Source of the DNA: Paguma larvata
Lineage: Eukaryota; Chordata; Mammalia; Carnivora; Viverridae
NCBI GenBank assembly: GCA_030068075.1
Contig: CM057844.1
Span: 13,314,001 to 13,378,000, forward strand
Direction of reading: 5' to 3'
Length of the DNA stretch: 64,000 nt
Shown: piece after piece, positions 10,540 to 22,654 of the stretch
Layout: each line of letters opens with the position of its first letter
How positions within the stretch are numbered: position 1 is the first letter of the stretch
Position numbers and translations under genes: made by a program
Notes under the pieces: model-generated
Database searches by the model: none
What the model was told of the DNA's origin: nothing
The model's input: the letters and a program-made list of their open reading frames with translations, nothing else

Positions 10540-10650
10540 TTCATTACATTAGGCCAGCACCCTCATTTATAGATGAGGTCCAAATAGATTAAGTGACTCT
10601 AGTCATACAGCTGTTTGGTGGCAAAACCACAAAGGTGCTCAGGTACCTGT
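10540..10650 (-). repeat. MIR fragment, minus strand
   Basis: The sequence cctcatttatagatgaggtc, aagtgactctagtcatacag, ctgtttggtggcaaaacc follows the reverse complement of the MIR core. Confidence 0.65.
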
Positions 10651-11628
10651 TAGTTAGAAGCCAAACCAAACCGTCATGTGTAGAGCTTCAAAGGAAATGG
10701 CTGTGCGAGCTTGTTCCCCACTTGGAAATCACTCAGCTAGATGAAGGACAAGAGAAACAGCAGCGAGTGGAAAGGAAGTGATGGGTGAAGAGAGGTCTCT
10801 GACGTCTCTGTGGGCCTCAGTCCCACCTCTGGTTGTATAGCAGCACCTCTGATTGCTGCTTCCTTCCTGTGGGTGTGATTTTTCTCATTATCAGGCCATT
10901 ATCCTCAGTGAAAGTGTATAGTTCACTCTAGAAGGGCACTATACTCTGTCTGTTCAGATTCAAACTATGTTCTTGGCTCCTTTTTTAACTGTGGGTAGAC
11001 AAATGCAAAGCAGTCCCCTATTCTGCTTCTTTTCCCTTCTCTAGTGGGCATTCTCTCTTTTCACAAAGTCTGACTGGCAGAGTTTCTTCTGAATTTACTT
11101 AACTTCCTTTTTTTTTAACCCACAGTAACTAACCATGATACTTTTTATTTCATCTGACACAATAAGTGCCCCCTTTACATTTCCCTTTGGATGGACACTT
11201 ACCACTTGACACTTTCCCATACAAAACCTCTTGCACAATAGCCTCCCCTTAAGTATGTCTTAAATGTCACATACTTTTGAGTATTGTTTATTTTAAAATG
11301 CACACTGTCACACTAAGCCACTGACTCTTCATAGAATGAGTCACCCTAATCCTTTCTAATTGCTGAATGGTGGATATATCGGGGGCAGTGTGTAGATGTT
11401 TGGATATATGTCATAATGGTAAGGATGGTGAATGAGAAAAGAAATGTATCCATTATTGGGTGAGTGATGTTGAAATTCTGCTCTAGGTAGAAAGCTGAGA
11501 ATCCAGGGGGAAGAAAAATATCCTAAATTTCCAGGACAAGGCAGGAGAGAGGAGGGACCATCAACAGGCATAGGATCTGTGAGAGGTGAAATTAGTACTT
11601 GAATTAAGACCTCCACTTATGTCACAAA
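10651..11628. other. Unique sequence, no gene recognised
   Basis: No recognisable coding frame or strong repeat. The part around 11140-11280 is faintly L2-like but not callable. Confidence 0.5.
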
Positions 11629-11878
11629 CATACCTGGGGTTTTAAACATTTTTTTTAATTTATTTGTTTATTTTGAGAGAGACAGAGATAGCGTGAGCGG
11701 GGTAAGGGCAGAAAGAGAGAGGGAGAGAGAGAATCCCAAGCAGGCTCTGAGTTTTCAGCACAGAGCCCAGTGCGGGTCTTGAACTCACAAACCATGAGAT
11801 CATTACCTGAGCCAAAATCAAGAGTCAGACGCTTAACTGACTGAGCCACCTAGATGCCTCCATATCTGGGGTTTTAAA
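11629..11878 (-). mobile_element. CanSINE, minus strand, with 18-base target-site duplication
   Basis: Body at 11647-11860: A-rich tail (as T) at 11648-11675, GA-rich tract, ttttcagcacagagcc, cttgaactcacaaaccatga, gatcattacctgagc, and the head ctgagccacctagatgcctc in reverse. The direct repeats are catacctggggttttaaa at 11629-11646 and catatctggggttttaaa at 11861-11878, differing at one base. The head has several mutations (ctagatgcctc for caggcgcccc), so this copy is moderately old. Confidence 0.95.
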
Positions 11879-13130
11879 GTCTTTTCATGCACTCACCACT
11901 GCTGAGCTACCGTCAACTTCCATCACTGACATGGATGTAGTCATGTTCTTCCAACATTTAAAAAAAAAGAAAAAGATAAAGAAAGGTGGGTAAGTAGGTC
12001 ATTACCCTAATCATTCTTATCCAATAATGTAGAAGAGAACAACAACAAAAAATCAATAGACAGGGAAGAAATCCAAAATGAGTTTCCTTAAAGGTTAAAT
12101 CAGATCTGTCTCCTAGGAGTAAAGGGGCTATTATTGATGGAGGGCAGAGATTTCATTGTATTTTAAATTAACTTGATCCCAATAAAGATGGAAGCCTGGA
12201 GGCAGCTATCTCCAAATGCAGGTGCACTTGGAAAGTCCATTCTCTTTGGATGTTACAACCATTTTCTGAGAACATGGTGTTGCCTGAATATAACTAGAAA
12301 TCAGAGTCTCCATCAATATTTAATCTGACAGGCTCAAACAGACAGCAGTTGAGGGACTCACTGGAGTTTAGAAAAGAACTTTTTTTCACAAGTCTGAGGT
12401 CTGATGGGATGCCATGTGAAGTTACATGATATAGCTAGCTGAGGAGGAGAATTTAAAAAGCAGAAAAGAAGACTTCTAGAAAATGTGGCCTCCCAAAGTC
12501 CTTCTCTTCTCTTCACTCTATTTATCAAGGAAGTCTTCCCATGTGCACTAGCCTGGAACATAATTCTCTCCTCTGCACCCACTTTAGCATTTACTTTTCA
12601 TTTTGAAATTAACCTTTTAATGTCTTTCCATTGAAGGAAGCAAAACAAAGTCCAAACTGTAACATGGAAAGCATGATTTAGAAATGGCCTTTATGACTAT
12701 CATGGTATTTTCATAGCTACTTTTTTAAAAGCTAATTCTTCTTTTTCTTCATTGTTTATACAATATTTCCTGAGCTCTGTTGATGCCTTACTGTTTGTAC
12801 CTCTCTATTCTCAGAGTGCTCTGGTTGGGTTAGGGTCATACAGTTCTTATTTTGTACAACATTGTCTGTGAAATTATCAGGCGGGGACATCAAGAAGGCC
12901 TATGTTGCCATAGCAGCAAAGCTGTGTCAGCCCAGCTAACCACCCATGATTCTCAGAGTGATAATGGACATAATTAACTTTAGCACAAACTCAGGGTCAG
13001 AAACCCATCCATCCTCATGTGCTGTTACCTGGAGGTTACCATCTTTTTCAATAATGCATTCAGATGTTGAAGGTTGAGTGATATGGTACATGCAAAGCAT
13101 TAAGAGTAGAGCCACTTAATCATAAAAGCA
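11879..13130. other. Unique sequence, no gene recognised
   Basis: No coding frame, RNA gene or clear repeat seen. A short A-rich patch lies at 11960-11990. Confidence 0.5.
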
Positions 13131-13134
13131 GTGA

Positions 13135-13310
13135 TAGCTTTCTCTGTGCCAGATTCTGTATTTATTACTTGTCATATATCATGGCAATATTCACAACTAC
13201 ACAGTAAGGTGAGGTGCTCCCATTACTCCCATTATACAGATGAGGAAGTTGAGGCTTATTGTGGTCAAATGATTTTCCCTCGGCTGCAGAACTAGAAAGT
13301 GGTAAATAGC
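13135..13310 (-). repeat. MIR, minus strand
   Basis: The run gctttctctgtgccagattc, tcacaactacacagtaaggt, cattatacagatgaggaagt, tgaggcttattgtggtcaaa, ctgcagaactagaaagtgg follows the reverse complement of MIR. Confidence 0.8.
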
Positions 13311-14070
13311 AATGGCTATAGCATAATGCGAGCGTCCTATTTGTGTAATAGTTTGCTCTTCATCATCTGATGCACCTAGGCCCACTCACCCGTTAGTTTA
13401 CCTTCTCACCTTGGACTTCAGTGATTTCAAACCATGTTGTTTCTTACTTTTATATAGTTCCCTTCTTCCTCAAGCTTTCCCTCCTCCTACACCTCCCACT
13501 CTCAAATCCTCCTGAAAAGGATAATAATCAATAAGCTATAATGCTCAAGCAGAGACCAGTTAGGCATAGTATGCAAGCAAGATCCTGAAGGACTCCTGTA
13601 GCTCCAGTAATGAACTCCTTACTAGCTGATTTGTTGGAGCAGGGCTCCATAGGAAGGACTGGGAAGCTAGGGTGCTAAATTCTGGGGTGAGGCACGGGGC
13701 AATGACTTATCAACTGGTGTGGAAGTGCCAATATTGTAGACACCAGTACGTTGATACATGTTTGTATGTTTTTAATTATAGCCCTGTCTTCTATAAATCC
13801 TTGAACTGAGTTTCTATTCAGGTATCACTTGCCTTGGTTTCCCCAGATTCAAAAAGTCTGGGCTTAGTCTTCACTCTTTAATCTGTTTTCTTTTTGCTCT
13901 CATCTCACCACCTTATAACATGGACATTCCCATGTCCATCTTTTGTATCAGACTCTGTGATATGTGAGGGCAGGCCCCAAGTAGAATCTGCCTTTGCATC
14001 CCTCTTGCCTGATAAACTGTTGAGTGAGTAAATGAATCTCTGCATCTGGTACTATCACCTTTTCCTACAG

Positions 14071-14154
14071 GTTTTGGATTCCCAACTGGGTTTATAGAAC
14101 CTTGAGTGTGGGAACTTGAGTTCACATCTCGACTTCCTGGTGCCTCTGACAAAG
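14071..14154 (+). other. Exon-like segment with consensus splice sites (non-coding if real)
   Basis: A pyrimidine-rich stretch ends in ttttcctacag at 14070, and a strong donor aaag|gtaaga follows at 14155, leaving an 84-base segment. All three plus-strand frames contain stops, so if spliced it would be a non-coding or untranslated exon. Splice-like pairs arise by chance at this scale, so confidence is low. Confidence 0.15.
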
Positions 14155-15375
14155 GTAAGACCCTCATTGTTGATATTTGTGGTTGGTGGGGAGGCCATAA
14201 TAATAACAAACCAATGATAACTTTCATTTATGATGCATTTTCTATGTTCCACAACATATGGAAGTTGAAATTCAGATATCATATATATAAACGTATGCAG
14301 TACACATTTAGACATATTATCATATGCATGCTGATCATAAGTACTGTCATATGTGAACACTCACACATACTCTTAGTCTTTGAAAAAAAACTCCGAAGGC
14401 AGATACTTTTTATTGCCACTTTGTAGGAAAAACTGGAACCAAAGAGCAGACACTTGCATTCTTTTATTCATTTCAACGACTATGTACACGCCTTCAGTGT
14501 GCTGCTCATTGTCACTGGCACTGGGTGGTAAGTATCCAAAGGTGAACAATTCAGTGTTTCATGCCTTTTTTTGAGCTTTCAGTAAGTGACAGAGATATGA
14601 TTACACATTGTGACGATGCTAGGAAGAGAAAAGGAATGCTATGAGGGAGAATAACAAGGAGGCTATAATTTTCCCTTGAAAGGGGTTAAAGACATATTTC
14701 TATGAAATGACAGCCTACTTAGTAAGGAACTGTGCTAGAATTTGGGTCTAAATCTGTTGGGCTGATTATGGACAAAATGACATTTGGGTGTGTCATTCTG
14801 TAGAAGAAATGAATTTTTAAAATATTTTGAACAAATAATTATTTTAATTGTTTTAATTTTACTATTATTCACAGAATGTTAGAGTAGGAAGTAACTACTC
14901 AAGTGTTCCCTATGTAGGGATCACTTGGTTAGCAACCATTATATGTGGTGATCCATAAATTACTTGAATGCTTTCAGTGGTCAGGAGCTCAGTATCTCAA
15001 AATATAACCTATTCCACTCTCAGCCACATGCATGATGTGTTACACTCTCACGATGTGCTCAAAGCTGCTTCCTCATTATTTCCATCCAGTTGATCTGCAA
15101 AAGCACTCGAGACAAAAAATCCACTTTTCCCCCCATGATATCCTCCATGATACTCTACTGATTTGCTGGCCTAATGATTTCAGGGATCCCTTCTTCATTT
15201 TAACCCTGGAGAAGTATCACAAGTTCCTCTTTGGTTTACTGCAACTATCATCTTATACTTCCTGGGTGTCCAGGGACACAGAACTGAACCAGTGTCAGAA
15301 TTGTCTTCCTGTTATCTAGCCACTTCCCTTCCTGCAGTCATAGTCTGATAACAAATGGATGACAAAACCCTGTGT
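14155..15375. other. Unique sequence, no gene recognised
   Basis: AT-rich, with no recognisable coding frame. The open frames at 14106-14426 and 15032-15319 carry no family motif. Confidence 0.5.
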
Positions 15376-15379
15376 TCAG

Positions 15380-15500
15380 CTCTGTCAGTGTTTCATATTC
15401 CTATTACTTATTCATGTGTTCTGTTTTACTCATGTGATTATAAACTCCTTGAGGGAAGCTCCTCCATAGGGTTTGAATGTAACAAGCATACCACAAATGT
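15380..15500 (+). repeat. Possible L2 3'-end fragment, plus strand
   Basis: The phrase gattataaactccttgaggg near 15436 resembles the L2 3' region (gactgtaagctccatgagggcaggg). The match is short and the rest is too diverged to set ends. Confidence 0.4.
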
Positions 15501-16149
15501 TTTTCAAAAGAAGTTTTTGAAACAGAGAAAGCCTCTCTGTTTACATCAGAAGATTTGTCTGAATTTACTCCTTAAAAATCACCAAGTAAAAATCAGAAGA
15601 TTCCATCACAAATATCTGGATTACTTAATGTTGTTATCTTGATTGGAACCATTTGGAACATCTACCTGACTGCTGAATCTTGATGTTTTTTACAAAGGGT
15701 ATCTAAGAGTCATGTGTTAGGGATCCCCAAAGCTTTTTCTTCTTATTCAAGGACAACTTTTAAATTCCCTTTATTTTTTGGTTCCATTAAAATATTTTTC
15801 CATTGTTATATCTTGTTCACTGTCTTGCCCTGCCTTCAACCAGTTTCTCCATGTTTACTACCCTCCCAAGTTCTAGCTTATTTGCCATCCTTTGGTCTTA
15901 CAGGAACAAATGCTAGTTGGAGTTCTGTATTAAACAGTCCTATTTTCCTTAAAAAAACAATCCATTTGGACTTTATTCTGCAATCAAGCTGGGGATTTTC
16001 TCTCTGCCAGGCTCCTCTTCCAACATGTGGAGAAGAATATGACCTTGTCTACTCTGTAAATGCTATTTCCTAAAATCAACAAGAATAGCTGCAGGGTGAG
16101 AGTGAAAGGAGATTGGAACCATCTGAAAGGCAGGCAGGTCAATCACAAC

Positions 16150-16385
16150 AGCATCTTGCATTTATACACTACTGACTATGTGCCAGCTGCTCTTCTAAGT
16201 GCTTTGTGCCTACTCATTTAATCTTCACAGTAATTTGGTGAGATAAGCCTGAATGCTATCCCCATTTTACAGATGGCTAAACTGAAGTTCAGAGAGGTTA
16301 AATAATTTACCAAAGATGGTAAGGGGTGGAGATGGGAAACAAAATCCTAGCAGGTGTGATTTCCTCTTACTAAGGCTATTCCAGT
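16150..16385 (-). repeat. MIR, minus strand, nearly complete
   Basis: Clear order: gactatgtgccagctgctct, tctaagtgctttgtgcctac, tcatttaatcttcacagtaa, tatccccattttacagatgg, ctaaactgaagttcagagag, gttaaataatttaccaaag. This is MIR read in reverse over most of its length. Confidence 0.9.
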
Positions 16386-17490
16386 GCTGCCTACCAGGAC
16401 TCTGAGCATTCTCAGAAGCCACTCAGTCCTGTTACCATATACAGTCTTGTTCTCATTATACTTATCAACCCAGGAATAAAACTGAATGGAAAGGAAACAA
16501 ACATACCCTAATGTCTTCTAGAAGAAGTCATGGTTAGATTGCTAGTAGAACTGTACTATAGTTAGGAGTCATGAATTCTGATTACTCTGTCCCTATGTCT
16601 GAAACTTTTCTCCAAAGTCTTAGATTAGAAGCTCAGATTAAGGTATCTTTCCTCTCTGGAATGCTATTTTTATAATAAGAAAAACAATGTTGGAGCATGA
16701 AAGATTAGCCATCATCTCTAGTCCTGTGTTTCCCAACATGTGTAACAAACATGCTAATAAAAAAAAAAAAGAGTCACTTAGTGAGGTGGCTGCTCACCTT
16801 TCATTTGTAGTTGGGCACCCTGCTAATTGTCATGAGGAAAGTCTCTGCAAGGTGCTAGGATTTCTTCAACACCTCTCTGCCACTTCTCCCTTTTGAGCAA
16901 ATGGGGAACAGGCTTTAGATTGAGAGTCTTTGTCAGACCACAGTAGTCATTGTAATGGTTTATGTTGACTACCAGAAGAGACCTCTAGCAACTCTGAATG
17001 AAACCTACGCTCAGTAAGGGCATAGTCCATTTAGGAAAATGACCTTGACTTTAGCCAGTGTCCCAGTAAGAAGACATTTTCAATGATATGCACTTGAAGG
17101 CCAGGAAAGTGTGCCTTTCCACAAAGTAGGCTTTCTGTGCCTCCTCTTCTTAATAAGCTGTGCTTAGTAAACTGTGTGCTTTACTACCATTAAAGAAACG
17201 TTTATGTGTTGCTTTCATATTTCTGTTCAAGGTGTTACCATCCTATAGTGCCAACTTTAGGGTGTTTCTTTGGCTTGGTGGAAATTCATACTGGTTCTGC
17301 ATTTGTGTATATGGCATTAATTTTCTTTATAAAAATAATTAATTAGAGTAAAATTAAAGCATGATCTTTACTCTCAGATTCATCATCTAATGGCAATGAT
17401 GGATGTTAATTTTCATCTAGTGAAGGTGTAAGAATCTTCTGGCTGGTAGAAAAGATAACCCCAAAGGTAACTGTGTGCATGGAAATATAG
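16386..17490. other. Unique sequence, no gene recognised
   Basis: No recognisable coding frame or repeat. An A-run lies at 16759-16770. Confidence 0.5.
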
Positions 17491-17499
17491 ACAATCTTG

Positions 17500-17571
17500 T
17501 CGTCCCACTGGGAATCAACCCAGAATCTTCTTTGTATAAAGCAGATGTAATAATCACTACACCATGAAACC
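17500..17571 (-). pseudogene. tRNA-Val-like pseudogene
   Basis: Read on the minus strand, 72 bases follow the layout of mammalian tRNA-Val(UAC). They begin with ggtttca (acceptor arm), then tggtgtagtgattattac (D arm, close to box A), tctgc-tttatac-aaaga (anticodon arm), agatt (variable loop), ctggg-ttgatt-cccag (T arm, one base short in the loop) and tgggacg-a (acceptor). The anticodon position reads TAT where tRNA-Val(UAC) has TAC. The 3' side of the anticodon stem no longer pairs fully, and box B (normally ggttcgagccc) is damaged. No CCA plus A-tail follows, so a retroposed origin is not shown. Not expected to be functional. Confidence 0.7.
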
Positions 17572-17971
17572 TTATAGTGACTATTTGATTGCCCTGTGGG
17601 ATATTAACCAGTTTTATGTCTAACCTAGACATATTAATCTATCTCTGTCAAATGCCTACAATAACCTCTGATTCTCTATGTCTCTTTGAAACTAGTTTTC
17701 CATGGTCCGGGACCCCACATAACAGAGTTGAAATCATTGACAAGTGTTCATTCTGTATTTGTAGGTGAGCCATGTTTTAAATATTTGGAAACAAAATAAT
17801 TATTCTTTGGCAATACCGAGCAAGTAAAAATTCAGCAATTATTTCTTAACCATGTCTAGTATGCCAGACATACAAATAAATGTAATTTAAAAACTGTGGT
17901 AAGTAAGGTGACCTTGGTTTTTATTTCAGAGTTGAAGAAGTGAAAGAGTAAGTTAAAAATGTATAAGTAAT

Positions 17972-18205
17972 TATATTTGTCATTTAAAAAAAATTTTTAA
18001 TGTTTATTCATTTTAAGAGACAGAGGGTGAGTGGGGAAGGGGCAGAGAGAGAGGGAAATACAGAATCTGAAGCAAGTCCCAGGCTCTGAGCTGTCAGCAC
18101 AGAGCCCAATGCAGGGCTTGAACCCACGAACCATGAGATCATGACCTGAGCCGAAGTTGGGTGCTTAACCAACTGAGGCACCCAGGCGCCCCTATATTTG
18201 TCATT
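17972..18205 (-). mobile_element. CanSINE (felid type), minus strand, with target-site duplication
   Basis: Body 17985-18192 with an A-rich tail (as T/A) at 17985-18015. It then has agagacagagggtgagtggg, gctgtcagcacagagcccaa, ttgaacccacgaaccatgag, atcatgacctgagccgaag, and the reversed head gaggcacccaggcgcccc. Direct repeats tatatttgtcatt lie at 17972-17984 and 18193-18205, an exact match. One of the best preserved copies in the window. Confidence 0.95.
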
Positions 18206-20035
18206 CATAGGCCATAGTAAAATTGTGAAGGTAATATGTGGTTGGTTGAAATTCTGAAGTACATGGTTATCTCCCTTTAAACATGGATTCTTAGAGACTC
18301 AAGGGGGCCAATCCACTTACCCTAAGCCCATAGCTCCAGAATTCTTACCACTTGATCTGTCCACCACACAATTGCAGCATTGCCCTTCTCTGAGACAAGA
18401 TTTAGGGTTCCCCAATGCCTGGAGCAACTCTGCACTCTCCTTGGCCATATGGTAGCAGGTATGTGGTGGGAGAAGAAGACAGGTAGACTGGGAAAGAAGG
18501 GAAGCTGTCCATAGAAATGACTAAAATTGACCACTGCAATACCCCTTTCTTTCCTCTTAGAGGTACAGAGCTGCTCCCTGGCAGTGTTCCGCTGGGGCTC
18601 AAATTATTTTAGTTACAGATAAGCTTGAATAGAAATTCTCAAACTTTCTTCTGCCTCCTCCTTTCCCATATGCACAGAATAATTCCATCAGGCACATATT
18701 TTTAATAACTAAACAGGGTTTGACTTCAGAAATTCTGGGGTAAAGAGGAAGCTCAGGCAGTTGGGAAATGGGGCCATATCCCATGATTCTTTCATGTTCA
18801 ACTTCCACTTCGAGAGTCTCAGGGCAGATGTTTAACTGCACAGACCCATGGACTAAAGCTTATACCCTTCTACATATTAGAAGGATGTTGACTTTCGTCT
18901 TTAACACCTTCTTACCTTCACTGTCAGGTCTTCCCACCACTATCTTGACACCCCTTCCCTCTTGGAAATCAGTACTTCACAAGAAAAACATATCCCAGTT
19001 AGTTATCACATTTGATTAAACACCTCACCCTGAAGTGTAAATATTTCAGTGGCTCCTCCTTTCACAGAGATATTTGCACCCCTTGGCTTTCTAGCAGCCT
19101 TCTCAAACAGTGGAATTTCATCTATCAGGAAAAGCCAGATAAGGTGGATATTTTGGGAAGGAGGATTTCCCCAAAGTCTATTCCTCAAATCAAATTGCTT
19201 TAGGACAATTATGACAGTGATTTATTGATGTAAAAGAGCTATTACTTTGTTCTTGCTACATAAAATATCTATGTTTGCTTAGCTTAGCTGATTTCCTGGT
19301 ATATCTGAAAGACACTTACAGAACTCCATAGAAGAATGTTTGTCTCTTTTTCCCCCTTTATTTTTCTATATTGCTTACACTAAGCTTCTTCCCCTCGGGA
19401 AGAAATTTTAAATATATTTCACAGCTGCTTTGAAAACAGCTGTGTAAATGTAAGACATTAATAGGGAAAGCCAAAATACGCACCAGGGCAAAATAAGACA
19501 AAACTTATTAAACCATAACCTAAAGATAGTCAAAGTAAAATATACATACGTGTTGAGTTCAAAACATATATGATTTAATTAAAATCTGACTTGTGTTTAA
19601 AAAGAATGGCTAAGCAAGACAATAAGTGTGACGCTTGAAAAATCTTAAATTATTCACACACACAAATACATGCACACACACAATCATTTCCTGAACCCTA
19701 AAGCTAAGGCAGCCTGAGTGTGAAAACAGAATAAGGTTTTCAGTGCCCAAAGCTAGTAAGTTGAAGAAAACATTTCATGACAGTCCCTACCTACTCACCA
19801 TGTACATATCACACATCATTTATTCAAAGCAGTATCAGTTAGTCATCCTGTTTCAATCTGTGCAAGAAGATTATCTATGTTATCACCGTGAGCAGTGTGC
19901 AGATAACACAGTAGAGGTTCCTGATGACTGGCTGCATCCACTTGTTTCCTGTTCATTCCTGGGACAGGGGAATTATAAAGCTATATGTAGGAAATGCAGC
20001 ATTTGTCTTGCATAAACTTCTTTATCTTTATTTGC
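18206..20035. other. Unique sequence, no gene recognised
   Basis: No recognised coding frame. A small inverted repeat (cacagctg at 19420-19427, cagctgtg at 19437-19444) could form an 8-bp hairpin, but it also contains E-box cores (CAGCTG). A short CA-rich patch lies at 19654-19682. Confidence 0.5.
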
Positions 20036-20039
20036 CCCA

Positions 20040-20560
20040 TTGTTTGCTATATTTTTTAGTCTACTGGCAGCCAAGGGTCACATTGCCATGAAGATAAATT
20101 TCATATTGGACACACTAGGAGCTGATGTCAGTACAAATCTGTGCCAGGACAGATTCAAAATGACGGCAAATAGGAAGTTTCAGTATTTCATTTCTGTATT
20201 ATATTGTCCTGTTTTTCCTGATAATGGAGCCAGGGCAGACTTGGAACCAGGGGCTATGTTTCTGCCTTGCTCATCTCCCAACAATGGACAAACACACTGG
20301 GCCCTCCCTTTTGGCCAAACTTCAGTCTGATTATCAGTGAAATGTGCTGTGATCCTCAGGCACTGTGATCCTGCATCCATTACCTGAAGTTATGCCCATG
20401 CCCTGGGTGACTTGAGGTTAGAGCAGTTGTATTTCATCCAGGGTTTTGCCGCCAGTGGAGGTCGGGCTCACTGTGTTGACAGTGGTGCTTCCTGTCCATT
20501 ATCAGGCTGTTTGACATTTGATGTGTGTCCATTTTGTGTTTCCACTGGAAGCCAAATGTC
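20040..20560. promoter_or_regulatory. Candidate conserved non-coding element
   Basis: Repeat-free, moderately GC-rich block without a coding frame. It includes ccatgaagataaatttcat near 20089, aaatgacggcaaatagg near 20158, and ttatcagtgaaatg near 20331. The element reading is inference. Confidence 0.2.
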
Positions 20561-21214
20561 ATAGCTCAAAGATAACATTTTGCCCTTTATTTCCTCCCAT
20601 TTCAGAATGAATTCAGGTTTTCTGTATGGGTAAGCTCCATTCAGAGTCTGGGGGGAATTCCAAAGTCAAGAGTGTTCTGTTTATGAAGTAATCCTAGTAA
20701 CGTGTGGAATTTTCATTATGAGTTTTTTTTTTCTTGCAAAGACTAAATGTTTAAGAAAAATGCAGGAAACTGGCAATTATAATCAATTCCCTTCATAACA
20801 ACAGCAGGATATAAACTTTAAAATATGTCCTTTAGCTGGTGTAATGATTACAGTAATAGAAATCTGGGGAGCGCGTATGGAATACACAGCTTGACCTGGC
20901 AGTGCCTTGATGTACAATTCTAACACATTAAGAGGTAGTGTTTCAAGGCTATTTCTCATGGTGGTGTTTGGAATTCAGAACACAGGAGTTCTGATTAAAT
21001 CCGTGGTACAAAAAAGAGTCCCACGTTGGGCTCCACAACCTGTAACATGCAAAATGTATTCTACCTGCAGCAATTACAAAACAGATAGTAAAAAGTATTA
21101 TGTAGTAGTATAAAATAGATTATTTAGACACAAGGGCATTTTAAATATGAATTTATTATGCCAAATACTGTTTTTTTTTAATCCTGATATCTACTACAAC
21201 TTCTTCTCTTAGTT

Positions 21215-21530
21215 ATTCAATTAATTCAGCAAATAATTAGTGAGGACCTATTATGTGCCAGGTACTATTGTAGGGTGCAGTGGATAAAACTGACGAAAGT
21301 CTCTACCCTTGTGCAGCTAACATTTATCAAAGCAGAGAAAGGGGTTAGGAAATGTCAATTTTGTTGTGGCAATTTTAGGTTTTAATACTGAGAAAGTGTG
21401 ATTTGAGTCAGGTCCTGAAGCAAGTGAGGAGGTAACCAATGCAGGTTCCAGTGGGAGCCAAGTCTCAGGCAAAAGCTATAGCAAGTGCAAAAGGCTTTGG
21501 GACAGGCTGGATTTGTTTAAATTCAAGTGA
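21215..21530. repeat. Old interspersed repeat, family not assigned
   Basis: The run gtgaggacctattatgtgcc, aggtactattgtaggg, ggataaaactgacgaaagtc, tctacccttgtgcagctaac, then ggtcctgaagcaagtgagga and agcaagtgcaaaaggctttg follows a well-known ancient mammalian repeat text (cactgttctaggcgctggggata ... aaagtccctgccctcatggagctta ... agcaagtgcaaaggccctg). I recognise the text but cannot name the family with certainty. Confidence 0.6.
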
Positions 21531-21707
21531 GAAAATGCTTGTTGGATCCTATTTACAAGGAAGGAGATGAAACTTGTGATTAGAGGGCCCAGGCTACGAA
21601 ATATCGCAAGATGCATAATATTTTAAGCTGTCTCCACTCTGGTTGACTGCTGAGAATCTAACTGTTCTCTTAGAGACAACCAGCAGCACAAAAGCCTGGG
21701 GGGCAAG

Positions 21708-22032
21708 GTAGTGGATTTATTTTTTTTTAATTTTATTTTTCCATTTTATTTAAACCCAACTTAGTTAACATATACCATAATAATGGTTTCAGGAATAGAA
21801 TGTATTGATTCATCACTTACATATGATACACAGTCCTTATCCCCAGAAGTGCCCTCCTTAATGTCATCACCCATTTAGTCCATACCCCCATCATATCCCC
21901 TCCAGCAACCCTCAGTTTGTTCTCTGTATTTAAGAGTCTCTTATGGCTTGCCTCCCTCTCTGTTTTTATCTTATTTTTCCTTCCCTTCCCCTGCGTTCAT
22001 CTGTTTTGTTTCTTAAAGGGTAGGGGATTTAT
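21708..22032 (-). mobile_element. 5'-truncated carnivore L1, 3' end only, minus strand
   Basis: Body 21721-22019 is the reverse complement of an L1 3' UTR: T-rich (A-tail) start, acccaacttagttaacatat, atatcccctccagcaaccct, cagtttgttctctgtattta, agagtctcttatg, then the ORF2-proximal tcatctgttttgtttc. Direct repeats gtagtggatttat (21708-21720) and gtaggggatttat (22020-22032) differ at one base. It has lost all coding sequence. Confidence 0.9.
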
Positions 22033-22139
22033 ATTCACCTCTGACTTGGATACTCTGATTTACGAACAAAACAACACCTAGAAATGCTTGTAATGTATAA
22101 TCCTTTACTTAATTTATATGCATGTATTTTATGGTGTTT

Positions 22140-22650
22140 TTTGTGGTATAGACGTTTGAGAAACTTTTGTAAAATGTAACATACATACAGAAAGCAATGA
22201 TATATGTTCAGTGATTTATCACAAAGTAAACATGTAACCACCCTCCAGGTGTCAATAAGCAGACACTGCCAATCCCCCTTCTACCTGCTTTGAATGCTGC
22301 CCCATCCTCCCTTATAAAGGTAAACCAGAGTTCTGACTTTAAAATAACCAGTTCCCAGCCTTTTTGTTTTAAAGGAAGAATGGTTCAGAGACCCCCACGT
22401 AATCACAATCATTCAGTCCTAACAGTTATGAATGACAGGTCAATCACGTTTCATATAACCCCATTTCTTGCCCTCATCATCCCCTCCCTGTTAAGTCATT
22501 TAATTAATTAATTTATTTTCATTGAAATATAATCTATGTGAGGTAAAATGAACAGATCTAAGATCTACAGTTCCATGAACTTTGACAGTTGTTTATGCAT
22601 GTATAAATTGATATAAACATAGAGCATTACAAGTTTGTTTTGTGTCTGTG
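22140..22650. repeat. Probable ancient L1-derived sequence, two pieces
   Basis: Bases 22175-22280 (taacatacatacagaaagca, gtgatttatcacaaagtaaa, catgtaaccaccctcc) and 22515-22640 (tgaaatataatctatgtgag, gatctacagttccatgaact, ttgacagttgtttatgca) both resemble old L1 untranslated sequence of the type caaatcataagtgtacagct ... gtgaacacacccgtgtaacc. Strand and subfamily are not settled. Confidence 0.4.
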
Positions 22651-22654
22651 TGAG

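Noticed and set aside
17500..17571. Functional tRNA gene
   Set aside because: Anticodon stem mismatches, a short T loop and a damaged box B argue against function, so it is listed as a pseudogene.
19420..19444. Hairpin (cacagctg...cagctgtg) as a possible microRNA precursor
   Set aside because: The stem is only 8 bp with a 9-base loop, far too short for a microRNA hairpin.
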